From assembly GCA_028456385.1 (NCBI GenBank), contig JALNQF010000083.1, positions 62,001-126,000 on the forward strand: a stretch of DNA of 64,000 nucleotides. The letters are read 5' to 3'. Each line of letters starts with the position of its first letter. Within the stretch, counting starts at the first letter, position 1. Below the pieces are notes generated by a model. The model searched no databases. It was not told where the DNA came from and saw only the letters and a list, made by a program, of their open reading frames with translations. This DNA comes from Ophiosphaerella korrae (lineage: Eukaryota; Ascomycota; Dothideomycetes; Pleosporales; Phaeosphaeriaceae). A program made the translations under genes and the position numbers. Below are positions 44,572-57,100 of the stretch, piece by piece.

Positions 44572-47500
44572 CTAATGTAGCAAATTACGAAGCGAAGGAC
44601 TGGCACTGGCTCCAGTGTTGGCGCGCTCTGTCGGTGCAGACGTCACTGCTGGTGCATCTCTCATCACCGTATCGCGGGGCGTTGAGGGTTGACCTGCAGA
44701 ACTGCCGTGGCTCAGGGCGACATACTGTGGCACTGCTGGTGATGGCGCAGTGAAGGGGCTTTCTGTTGACCGCGAGGAATGATGCCCATGCGGATGTGTG
44801 GGCGAGTACGGCATTGTATGAGGCGAATGTATGCCATTGACAATCATCGGTCCGTTGCTCGGATGAAGCGGGGGTGGCGCACCACTGACAGGCGGTAGAG
44901 GGTATGACGCGCGCAGTGCTGGAGGAAGTGTTGTAGGCATTTGAGGATGCATGGCCGGGCCGGAGTAAGGCGGATACCCGTTTGATGGATGGTACGGAGC
45001 GTGGAACGGTGGAGGATGGCTCCCAGGGGGTGCATGTGGGGGCAGTGGATGCCCAACCCCGTTGTGCAGATGGTGGGGAGCATGTCCAGGTGCTGGGGCA
45101 GGCGCGCCATTGTGCCACGCTGGCAGCGGAGGAGGTTGATTTGGTAGAGGTGACGGACCACCCGGTACATTCCAAGACCCACCCATCGTAGGCGGCGGAG
45201 GTGGCACATACGGTTGTACGGCTGGGGATCGCAGAGGCAGCTGCTGTGCCTCAGGAAGAGCCGACTGTGACCGTTCGCGTTCCTCCTCTTCCTCTGTTCC
45301 ATTCTTCTTCTTCCAATGACATTTCTGACAGAGATAGGACGTTGATCCAGCAAAGGCTACATCAGCATCCAGCCTCAAGTGCCCTTGTGGCGCAGGTGAA
45401 GCCTTAGGTGGTGCGTCGGTCATAATATGATCACCAGAACCATTCATTAGTTGTCCATTCTCGACAGTCGGCTTCTGATCCTTCACCGATTGTCCATTTA
45501 GTTCAATGCCATTTATTCCCAATGGACCCTCCAAAATGCGTGGTTTAGGATCGGGCATCTTCACTGAGGTATCGATTTTCCACCAGCGAGGACTGGCCTC
45601 AATCTTGCACCGAGCGCATTTACGTTCAGCCTTCGGCGCTGGAGGCTCGCTCGGCTCCTCCTTCACAATAAGCCCAGCATTAGACTGTCTCCCTCTTGTA
45701 GATGTGGGCGTTTGTGTAGCAATAGCCGAAGCTCGGCGGTTTGTCTGCGTCAATGCTGGTTGGGGGGGCGTGCGCGTTGACTGGTCCACTAGATTTGCCT
45801 TGCGCGCAGTGCCTGTAAGGGTCAAGTCTGCCTGCTTGAACTCTTGCGCAAACAGCTGCAAGGCTATTAATTCTGTTCCCTCCACTACTTCGTTCATCGG
45901 GTGATAAGGTGCTTTAGGCGCGTGCTCCTTGCACCAGACGGCCGCGACCATGCTGCCTGTGTCACCATTCAAGGTTACGGTGGGCACAGCGTCTCTTCGT
46001 GAGGCCTTGACGGGCGTCATATCGAAGCCAAAATGGTAGCCATGACCGTGAGCGCAGCCAACATGAACCGTTGCATGGCAATGCAGGCATGATATGCAGG
46101 CGCCATTGGTTGTCTTGCAAATTTTACAAACTGCGTCATATCGCAGAGTTGGTGCCCCGATGCCCTCTACCATATCAAATCGTGTCGCGCTGCTGAACTT
46201 GATCTCTGGGTGCCAAATTGCGCAATACACATGAACCCAGTTGTTGTCAGCTGTACGTTTCAGTGGTTCGCGCGGACGAAGAGGGCGGCCCTTTTCTTGC
46301 TGCTTGAGGCGATAGTCTTCTCTTGCTCTGTCAACTAGCTCTTTCTCCATGCGCTCCCTTTCCCTGTCCCTATCGGTCTTCTTCTTGTGTGAAACCTTTG
46401 GATGCTCATAAAAGTCCAGGTCATTGTTTTTGTATGGACAGAGAACACATTCATATGTCTATATAGTCAGTAAACTTTTGAAGAACAGGGTTCCTATACT
46501 TACGTATGACACGCTTTCCTTCTTATCGTTCTTGCAAGTGTCACAATACCATTTGTTTGGTTGTCGAGGGTCGTCGATGCCATAGCAAGACTTATGAACG
46601 GTCAGTCGGCAAGCTGCACATTCGAGGCGAACACCTTCTGCCGAACTACAGACAGCGCATGGTAGAATCTTCAACCGAGGTTGGGCCGGGACAGGCGGAG
46701 GAGTTGGAGCTTTGGGAACAGGTGGAGCCTTCTCCTTTTCCTTCTTCTTGGTTACACCCTCATTGACAGGAGTTGATGTGCCACTATCTCCGCTTGCAGT
46801 AACAATGGTTTTCTGCTTCTTTTTCGGAGGTTCGTTTGGCGCTTGTGCGGCGACCGGAGGATCGATATATTCGGGAGTGCCACTCATCGAGCTAGGATCG
46901 GTTTGTGCGGCATAAACCTCGCGCAGAAGTTCCTCATCTATTCTCCTCTTCCAAGCCTTGCCTCCACCCTGTGCCACCTTTTTCGCAATTTCGTCAACGT
47001 TTTCCCACTTTACGGCATATTTACGCCACAAGTTTGCGCAGCGTAGACAGAGAGCCACAATATAGCCAGTCCTATCTTTAGATCGTCCATCAGGCGGGAG
47101 CGTTTGACCAGGGGAAACACCAGGGGCACGCCTCCATTGTCGTGAATGCCGGGTATTGCAGTACTTGCACTGAAAGTGACGCTTGCGCTGAATTGCTTTG
47201 TCGTTGTCGAAAGCAGAATCATCCTGGTTGTCCGCAACGTCGTCAAGAAGACGCGCTTGGGTGTCTGGTTCGATTCTTTTGCTCCGGCCTTTGCGATTAC
47301 TATATGCACCCCAGATCTCTTTCCCTTTCTTCGTCTTCTTCCACATATAATAGTAGCGCACAGCATCTCCATAGAACATGGTTTCACTGACGTGTAGACG
47401 AACACTTCGAATTTCAGAACCATAAATGGCCACACCCTCATTCCACAGCTCCTCTTCAGCTTTACTTAGTACTGGTTCTTTCAAGTCCTTTCGCTTATCG

Positions 47501-49869
47501 AGCTTCTTGACCTGCTTAAGGGCCGCTTCGGCATCGTATTGATGCTTTGTGAAGAGAGTGAGGCACTTATCAAGAAAATTAGTGTTGTATGGCTCAACTC
47601 CGACATGTTGTTTTGCTAAGCTTCTTGCGCGATTCATGTAAGCCTGGACTTGTTCTTCCGTGACCGAAGGAGCGTTGTCTTCGCCGCGTGTTGAATGTAC
47701 ACCTAACGGAGGCATCTTAAACATCAGTTCGGCGGTACACTTCGAATCCTTGTTGGGTAGGTCTTCGCCACGGTGCACGTATCCAGGCGGTTCATCCATA
47801 ACCCACTTAGGCCGTTTCGCTTTTTCCGCCTTGTCCGCTTCTATAGCAGCTACGGTTTCTTTGGATAGCTTGCCTTCCTTTTTGTTGCCTGCCGCTTTGA
47901 CGTAGCGTTTCTTGATCTCGGCTGGCTTGACTAGTTCCACTGGATGTCCGTGCCATACGTTTACATTAGCTTGATGTCGAGGTCCCAGGCGTGAAGTTGC
48001 CCGCGGGTAGATTGCTCGATCGTCGTATTGAAGCGCATCTTCTACACGAGCGTGGATACCCAAATACCGCATTGGCCACATCTTGGCTAGCGCTATCTCG
48101 GCCTGAGTTCCAGGGTGGGAATCGATATGGCTATCAGGGTCAGGAGTGGCATCGTTCGTATCGCCGTTGGCTTCCTCTTCCTCTTCGTCAAGCGGTTCCT
48201 CTTCGTCTGGCTCACCTGCAGCTCCGAGGAGAGGCGTACGTCGAGCCTCAAGCTTCTTTTCTTGCGCTCTACTGCACGGCCCACACGCCCATGCGAAACC
48301 ACGTGAGGGTTTCTTCAGCAATGGTGGTCGGACACAGTTCATATGATATGTGTTGTGGCAGACAGCACATTCGACAGAATCATTACTAGTGTTTCGTCAG
48401 TAAACGAAGCGTCACCATGTGGTTGCAAACTTACGAAGCGCAGAAACCAACACAACGCTTGCAGCTTTTTACTGCGCTGGTTAATTCTTTCACCCGACTG
48501 GTCTCGAGGCAAATGTACTTCCATCGCTCGTCCAAAGCCTTTTTAACCTTGTCGGGCACATTGATGACTTGTTTGGTAGGAATAACATCATACCAACGAT
48601 GGATGAAACGGTCAAACACCTGGTTGAACCAAAAACTATCCTTCGTTTTTCGATAGTCATCAAGGTCACCGATTTCGCTTCTATGCAATACCTGGCATTT
48701 ACCTCGGAGCGATGTGAGAGGGCATAAGTCCGAATGCATAGTGGCATACACCAAACGAGAGTCATTGTTGTAGCGTTGAACATCTCGTGGACGATAGAAC
48801 CAGTTGACCCGCAGAGACTCTACGCGTTGCTTCGGATCATTGTTAACATGGATAAATTCCATGACCCGGCAAAGATAGTACGGCTCGCCTGGTGGCTCGC
48901 ACACGAGGTACACTTGATCTAGACACCCAATTAGAATTTGGAAACGAAGCCGCACGACGTGGCAGGCGCAACGTAATGACCCTCAGCTACAGGGAGAGCA
49001 AATCAAAACTTACCATTGAGGGATACAGTCTGGCCATCGTCGGCCTCCAGGCGACCATTTTTGAGGAATGCGCCAGTACTCTCGAAGGTCAGCATGTTAG
49101 TTTCCCGTGCGCTGTGGGCTGCAGCAGTGACCTGACTGCCGCGCTTCGCCCCAGGCTGGCTTGGCGCAGGCGGATTCGGATGGCTTCCATTTGCCGTAGC
49201 AGCATTCTTTCGTCGTTTGGCTGCAGGTTGCACGGTGGTGGACTGGATTGCTGCTGTGACTGCTGATGCGCCGGGAATATTGGGGATCGCTGGGTTATCT
49301 TTTGGGTTGGGGCCGGAATTACCCCACGACGCATTGCCTTGTGCAAGTCCGGAACCTTTCTTTCCACTCCCACCTGAAGAGTGAGTGCTCTCGGCAGCCA
49401 CAGAATCACGCGACGGCGGATCGGACATGTTGCCGTTGGCGGATGCGGCTGTCGCTTCAAAATCCATTTCGGTGTCTTCAGCATAGTTTGGCCGCGACCT
49501 GCCGGGACGGTTGCGCGACCTGGTGCCATAGGGTGCAGCGCCATTCTCCTCAGAATCCTTGGATGCCGAATGCACTGGATTTGGCGTGGTATCAGCCGAA
49601 TCTCGTGACTCTTGCATGGCATCCAGGAAAAAAGACGCGTCGTTTGAGAATTGCGCCGAATTACGGGTCTCGAGGAAAGCAGTTGCAGGAGTAGAATTTC
49701 TGGTAGATGATGTCTTACTTGATGGTTTTGAAGGCGCAGGCTCCTCTGAAGCAGTGATGCCGTTTGGCGCGCTGCTTTGCGTGGCGTCCTGGGTGCGCAC
49801 TGAATCTGTAGGAGATTGGTCTGCAGTCTTGGTGGACGGAGCCTCGCCCTCGCCGTTCTTCGGGTCCAT
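44572..49869 (-). CDS. SNT2: SNT2-type BAH/PHD chromatin reader
   Basis: Exons (minus strand) 49869-49014, 48918-48435, 48385-46504 and 46458-44572 give 1702 residues. Order of parts: an S/T-rich disordered N-terminus (1-285); a BAH domain beginning VYLVCEPPGEPYYLCRVMEF; a first PHD finger across introns 2 and 3 (CKRCVGFCASNDSVECAVC); a basic/acidic linker; an ELM2/SANT-like region with WNEGVAIYGSEIRSVRLHVS; a GATA-like finger CKYCNTRHSRQWRRAPG...CLRC; a second PHD finger CAVCSSAEGVRLECAACRLT; an extended PHD (WVHVYCAIWHPE...CKICKTTNGACISCLHC); a further split finger CARC...CQKC; and a Pro-rich tail. In yeast, Snt2 with Ecm5 and Rpd3 forms Snt2C, linked to oxidative-stress responses. The gene is 5.3 kb and has the same partner class (Rpd3) as the SIN3 gene in this window. 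Confidence 0.9.
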
Positions 49870-52800
49870 GATGGCAGACTACTTCAATAAAAAGTAGCTG
49901 CACCTGGGTGGACAGACCAAAGGACGGCGAAACGGGCCGTGGGGACGGGCCTTTGGGTGCCAGGGTGGGTGTTGAGGAAAGGACTGGAGAGGGCAATATC
50001 AACGTAGCATAGAACAGCCCAAAGGTGTATAGACTTCAAATGGTAAGAGGCAACCTTGAAACAGCCAGAAAAAGGGTGGTCTGGAATGGCAGTGCGAGGA
50101 GGTTGATGCAAGTGATGCCAGAATCGACTAGCGCAACTGGACAGCAGGGCTGGTGTGCAGTGTAAAAGAGAATCAGTGGAGAATGGAAGTGAGGTGAGTG
50201 CAGGTGGCAGAAGAACCAAAACGAGGGCGGGATGATCGCGAATGGGTAGGGGCATGGATCATAACGCTTGCCAAGAGAAGGCTCCCGTGGGTCAGGGCCT
50301 AGCTTCTTTCACACATATCTCATCCAGCACCCATCTGCGCCGCCCCCAGCATCCACCAGGCGGCAATGCCCGGCGGCGCTCGTCTGGCCCTCCATGGCGG
50401 TGGTCAAGTTCTGTTGCCGTGCACCGCGATGATGCATCTTGGTTTTCCCCTTGATGGCCGCCATTGCGTGGTGCGTCTTCAGCCATGACTTGGATCAGCC
50501 CTACATGAGGATGGGGTCAGCATCTGAAGGCAGCCGGCTCCCAAGGGCCCGTTGTGTCTGCAGGCTGGATGGATTGACTGTCACGGGGGACGAGCTGGCT
50601 GCTACATGTGTGGGACTGTGGTCTCATGTCGCACCAAACACCTCGCCATGCTCCCAATCATGGGCGAATGCCGTCTGAGCAGTCTGCTTCGCTACGGGCC
50701 GGCGAGCATTGAGGTCCTCTGCACCTGTTGCCGGACGAGTTGGTTGGGCTAGCGACAGAATCGAAGGTGGCATGTACTCAGGATGTCGAGAGCCTGGGCC
50801 TAACTCGATTTAGCGCGCCAGGCGGCGCTTGCCTTTGGTGGAGCAGGGTTCTTGACGACATTCTTGTTTGACTGAAGAGAGGGTAGAATGCTGCTCTCAC
50901 CACATGGCCAAACACACCTTGCCGTGCACCCTAAAAGGCCATTTTGTCCTGCGTGCCCCACGCGCGGGACCATAGACGGCAGCATACCTGCTGTGTGCTC
51001 GCTACTCTTGGCGCTTTTCTATCTGACGACGTGCCCGGGTCTGACTCTCCCATCGCACCCACTGTTCCGGCCATATCAGCCTGGTCTCAAACGGCCCGAT
51101 CAAGCACCTCTTTTCCTTTGTCTCTCGCAAAGTCTACAGTTGCACCCCTCATAATGTGGATGTTGCACGCGAACGGGCGCGCAGGACCTGGAAGGCCAAC
51201 CAGGGCTTCCACCACGCTAGCAGGTCCATTTTGCAATCGCTTCGTCCCCAGCCGGCTTTTGTTCGCCCCTCAGAACAAGTCAAAGAATAAGCCATATCTT
51301 ACCAGCACCTCATTCGCCCAGCTAGAGTCGGCTCTTGGCATGCGACGCACATCACTCCGCGCGCTCCTGTCCTATCAGCAAATCGCAATCGACTGGTAGA
51401 AGTTTGCTTTGCCTTTGACCTGCTCATGATGCTGCGAGAACTAATCAGCCTGTATAATAAGTTTACCGTTAAGAGTAATACGCTTTGTATTCTCCTAGAT
51501 ATACTAGCCAGTGTTTCAAGACGACCTTTTGCTTCGTTGTCGCAGCCAGCATATGCCTGACATCTCAGAACCTTCCTAACCTGGAGCAAGGATGCTTCCA
51601 ACACGTCAATACCTTCTCGCAAACGAAATTATCTCCATATTAGTTGTTGTCTAACTTTTCGGAGTGATAAGCTGCCGAGAAAGAAACTGTAGGTTCAACA
51701 ATCCAGTTCCTGTGACAAGCCAGCGCATGCGACACCACGCAAAGCAACACAACCCGGCTTCAACAATGACACATGTGTTCTATGAGCGCGTCATCTCTGG
51801 CGTGGGTTTCTGCCCTGGTCTAAGAGCTTCTACCACTTCCAGATAGCAATACTCAGTTGTGGCAAGTGTTGTGTCAGGGATACGACTCCTTCACGGGTAT
51901 TGGAAGATAATGAGGCGTGACCTCAGTGTTGTAGCCGAACGCTCCAGTATTACATCGGCACGCTACGGTGCATAGCCTTCCCTTACAAGTCCTAACTTTT
52001 AGCCGTGAGGAATACTATCGATGTCGCAAAATCCAGGCCACTTCTATCAGTTTCTACAGCCATCCATGGGCTAATACGCCCCAGAGCCGGAACTCGTTAC
52101 GGGGAAGGTCTCGTGTCAGCACCCGCGGCCAATGAATGGTTGTCCATCAATTCAAAAGATAATTCCACGACTTGTAAATAGGATTTACATGACCACAACG
52201 TTTTGTGGGGTCTGGCTAGCAAATGTGTAGGCGTTGGAACTCTCGCTTGCACAAGACATGCATTAAATTAACCTTTATACGAAAGGGAGAGAATTGCGAG
52301 TTTATGCGAAGCTGATTGGGTGCCGCAGCAGAATCGGCGACAAAGCTACCAGCACAAGTCAGGCTACGCTCCAAGTGCACTCTCAAAAATGCACCAGTAG
52401 GCGTCTAGCACGAATAGCGCTGCAAGATTTCCTGTGGCGATCTGAATTTATTCAGTGTTTCGGCGTGCTGGAGTTTGGCCTCGAAGGTCCACAGCCGTGG
52501 TGTAGCCATGAGGCCGCATCCACTCCCGAACCTTGCATAGCTTGCCACAGCTTGCCAGTGTGCCGGTGCTCCTGCTGACTCGGAAGCGAGCCATGGTTGG
52601 CTGCTCGTTCGCGATTAACCCGACCTGGTCGATGGCGGGGGTCGTGCTGTCAAAGCCTCAGATCGTGCGTCATTGGGTTTGCCTTGGCGCTCTCCTCATC
52701 TTCAACGTCCTTCGTAAGCTGTGTTGCTTACCTCACGCTCTTACACATTTTGGGTTCGTTCTGCATTGCACCAACGATATCGAATCTTCAACGGACTTGA

Positions 52801-53185
52801 TTAGTTTTGCCGACTGCAATATTTCGAAACAATTGACCAGGCGACTCTGCTAGGATTACGCCTGCCCGCATAATCCAACCAGAGTGCGGCCCTAGCAAAC
52901 GAGCACTGCAGTCAAATCCATGTGTCACGAGGCTCAATTCGCATCACTTATTCGCGTTGCAGAAAATGTAGACATGCACCAGATCAAGCTTCATTCTTGA
53001 ACCTTTTCGAGAACATGAGATTTACAGCTAAGCAAGATCCTATGCCCTATACACCAAAACATTCAACTTGCCCCATCAACCCCAAACCCGGCGTTTGTTG
53101 ACTTCGTATACTGCTCGTATTTCCTTTGTTCAAATTCCCAATGTACTGTCATCCCTATGAAGTATAAACAAAAAACGTAGCAAAT
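49870..53185. other. Gene-poor region of 3.3 kb
   Basis: The left 300 bases probably contain the SNT2 promoter. Beyond that there are only short frames on both strands without recognisable domains. A minus-strand frame at 51299-51622 contains VRKVLRCQAYAGCDNEAKGR, faintly like the C-terminal part of Zn2Cys6 regulators, but the match is too weak to call. No transposon ends, tandem arrays or RNA genes were found. Confidence 0.45.
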
Positions 53186-53768
53186 CTACAAGGCAAAAAT
53201 AGCAAGGAGACCAGCAAAACCGACACCAGAAAGGCGAGCAGAGTTCGTGTCAGCAGCACCAGTGTTCTGAGCACCGGCACCAGAGCCAGCAGGCGATCCA
53301 GACCCGGATGCGCGAACACCTAGAGATATCAGATTCTGCTGGAATAACGCGAACAATCAGTCTTGACTTACCGGTGCCAGTGGCAGCAGCCGAGTTACCA
53401 GCGCCAGTGGCAGAAGCGCCAGGAGATCCCTGAGCGGCACCGGGACCGAAGGCAGTCTGGCTGCTGGGGAAGAGGCTGGCAATACAGCCGTCAACGCAGC
53501 GAGCGTAAGCGGTGGCAGCGGCAGGAGAACCGTTGCCCTGGTCGCACTTGGCAGCACAGTTGTTGGTGTCAACAACCTGGGAGGCGTTGGGGCGGGCAAT
53601 GCCGAGGCAAGCTGCCTGGCAGGTAACATCACCGGGCTTGCAGGCCAACGCGCAGCTCACTTGGGGAGTCAGGTTGCTGGCCTGAGGAGCAGCGGGAGCG
53701 CTGGTAATGGTGGCCTGGGGCACGGCGAAGGCGCCGACAGCGAAAGCGAGGACGATGGAGAACTTCAT
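53186..53768 (-). CDS. Small secreted cysteine-rich protein, probably GPI-anchored
   Basis: Exons (minus strand) 53768-53372 and 53319-53186 give 176 residues. A signal peptide MKFSIVLAFAVGAFA is followed by a domain with eight cysteines in CxxxC pairs (CALAC, CQAAC, CAAKC, CVDGC). A Gly/Ala/Ser/Thr-rich stalk then leads to a hydrophobic C-terminus LSGVGFAGLLAIFAL typical of a GPI-attachment signal. The second exon is needed to see this tail: reading through the intron gives a different ending. The family is common on fungal cell walls; I know no defined function. The eight-cysteine spacing does not look like a CFEM domain. It is flanked by long gene-poor DNA, as often seen for surface or effector-like genes, but nothing shows a host role. 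Confidence 0.88.
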
Positions 53769-54175
53769 TTTGATTGATTGAGTTTGCCGGAACGGTTGAT
53801 AATTTGGTGCGGGAGGAGCGGCGAATTAGTATGATTATTACTAGTAAGTAAACGAAAGTGGCTGAACAAATTCAAAAGCGAATGTATGAGTGCAACGCGG
53901 TGGGATGAGGAAAATCTGGGGCACGTTGGGCGCTTTATTTATTGAATTCACGCTCCTGATCAGGGGCAATGAGCGGAATGACCTAATTTGGAAAGGCGCT
54001 AGGTAACTCGGCATCTTTCACCAACGCATAATACTGGTTCAACTTTAATGGCGGGTAGACAGGGGTGTCACCTGCCTTGTCAATCCAATTCCGCCCAAAA
54101 CGCGCTAGTTAGCCGAGACGCGTCGACCTTCTCTTCCTTGAACGCCACTATAAACATCGAGGACGACGCAGGCGG
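53769..54175. promoter_or_regulatory. Divergent promoter of the GPI protein and MPH1
   Basis: A 407-base gap between opposite start codons. AT-rich sequence lies near 53820-53960. No specific element recognised. Confidence 0.4.
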
Positions 54176-57100
54176 ATGTCGGACGCAATGTTTGATAGCG
54201 ACGACTACGGCGACGAGTTTGACGACACCGAGTTCCTCACTGCTGCCACACACGTGGAGAAGGAAAACACACCCGCATTCCAAGCATCGCCACGCCCTTC
54301 GAAGCGACGCAAGGTTAGCACCGGAAATGAGCAACCAGGCCCTACTCCGCGTACTAAACAGCCAAAAGCTCGAGGACATCCGTTCGTCTCATCTGAAGAT
54401 GAAGATGAAGATGAAGATGAGGCCGATTCTGTGACTGGTGATGCGCTCTTTGACAAGCGAACATCTTCCACTCGCAGCAAGACTATTCACCGAAACCACT
54501 ATGAGGACGCTGAGGGCAGTGTGTCCCCTGCAAAGGAGACGACTGCCCAAAAGAGAAAGAATCGCATCCATGTCCCCACCACCAATCTGGAGATGAAAGA
54601 TATGTTCTTCACGCAGCCCCCTCAAGAACACTCGCCACCTTGGAAGCCTCGTGGAGCGATATGGGCAAAGCAAACGAGCATTGGGGTCCACCGGCCCTCA
54701 AAGCCCAAGCAGACTGGCTTGGATGCAACCAAATCCATGTCTGTTCCTGGGATGCAATCCACCTCTGCAGAACCGATTATAGAGGCGCCAGGATCACCAA
54801 ACAAGCAGGACTCATCTGTAAACCTTTATGATTCTCCCAAACTACCAGCTGTCAACAGCAAAGCCGCTGTCTACGACTTTGAACAGGATCTTGCTGACTT
54901 ACCGTCTGATGCCTTTGCATCTTCGTCATCTTCACCACACAAGCAGAACGGCGACGTCGTCATGCTCGAGACGCGCAGGCGGCCGATAGCAACGCAGACA
55001 AATCTACGACAAACAACGCTATTTGGAAAACAGAGTAGCAGCGACAATGTACCACCATCGCAGGCGAACAAGCGATACAGTTTTGTAGCTGACCAGAAAA
55101 AAGAACCTCCCACTCACCATACCTTGGATCCCGAAGCGCTCAAGACTTGGGTGTACCCCACCAACTTGGGAACGATACGTGACTATCAGTTCAATATTGT
55201 TCAAAAGGGCCTATTCAACAACCTACTAGTTGCCTTACCAACCGGTCTTGGAAAAACGTTTATTGCAGCAACAATCATGCTTAACTGGTTCCGTTGGACA
55301 ACAGACGCACAAATAGTGTTTATGGCTCCAACTAAGCCGCTTGTTGCTCAGCAGGTTTCTGCTTGCTACAATATCGCAGGAATTCCTCGATCAGCCACCA
55401 CAATGCTGACAGGAGGTATTTCTCCTGCTCTAAGATCAGAAGAATGGAAAAGTAAAAGAGTATTTTTCATGACACCTCAGACCTTGCTGAACGACTTGAA
55501 ACAAGGATATGCCGATCCGAAGAAGGTTGTCCTGCTTGTAGTAGACGAGGCGCATCGTGCCACCGGCGCTTATGCATACGTAGAGGTGGTCAGCTTTCTA
55601 CGTCGCTTCAATCAGAGCTTCCGTGTCCTTGCTCTGACGGCTACTCCTGGTGCGGATATGGAGGCAGTCCAGAAGGTTATTGATGGACTGGACATTTCTC
55701 GAGTTGAAATTCGCACAGAGAACTCAATGGATATCTGCAGTTATGTGCATCAGCGGAAAATCGAGAAACAAGTCTTTCAAAATAGCGACGAAATGGAGAT
55801 GTGCATGGAGTTGTACAGTCAAGCCCTTCAGCCTTTGGTCAAGACGGTTGCTGGATTAAACGCCTATTGGAGTACTGACCCCTTGGACTTGACCCCTTTC
55901 GGATGCCAGCAGGCAAGACAGAGATGGTTACAAGAAGCCGGCCGCAACGCAAATCAGGGAGTTAAGTCAACAGTCAATGCTGTATTCTCAATACTTGCGT
56001 CCATCTCGCAAGGAATGGACCTCCTCAAGTATCACGGCATCGGCCCATTCTACGTGAAGATGAAGGAATTCAAGAAAGAAAGTGAGAAAACCAAATCTAA
56101 ATACAAGAAGCAGATCCTAGAGAGTGACGCATTTAAAAAGCTCATGACGCAGCTTGACGGTTGGATCAAGGACGATAACTTTGTTGGGCATCCTAAGCTA
56201 GACTACCTACAAGAGGTGATTTTGGATCATTTTGTAAACTCTGACAATGAACAGAATAGTGAAGGTGCACCTCCTTCACAAACAAGAATCATGGTCTTCG
56301 CACACTTCCGCGACAGCGCCGAGGAGATTAGCCGCATTCTAAAAAGGCACGACCCAATGATTCGCCCGCATGTGTTTGTAGGACAGTCTACCGGAAAGAA
56401 CTCTGATGGGATGAGTCAAAAGGAGCAACTGGAAGTCATTGAGCAATTCAAGAATGGAAAATTCAACACTCTCATTGCCACCTCCATTGGAGAAGAGGGA
56501 CTTGATATTGGCGAAGTTGATCTTATCATTTGCTTCGATTCGAAAGCTTCACCTATTCGCATGTTGCAGCGAATGGGACGAACTGGCCGAAAACGTCAGG
56601 GTAAGATTGTTATGCTGCAGATGCAAGGGAAGGAAGAGAATGATGCAAACAAGGCCAAAGACAGCTACGAAAAAATGCAGGAGCTGATCGCTAATGGATC
56701 GCATTTTAATTTTCACGACGATATTTCACGCAGAATCCTACCATCAGATGCAAAACCTACGGTCGACCGTCGTGCGGTTGAAATCCCGTTAGAGAACTCG
56801 CAACAAGACTTTCTGCCGGAGCCGAAGAAGAGGGGTCGGTTAAAAAAGCCACCAAAGAAGTTCCATATGCCAGATGGTGTGTTGACTGGGTTTGTTACTG
56901 CGGGGCGAATGGATGAAGAGATTGCCCCTAAAAGTCGTGGAAGGAAAACAATGGCACGAGTCTACCCCAGCGAGGAGGTTGTTGCGACCCCACTACTCGA
57001 GTCAGTACTACTTGATGACGTTTCAACCAAAGATCTAGAGAGGCGCTTCCAAACTGTTTTCGACGATGATGATACCCCGATACTCGAGGATCTGGACTAC

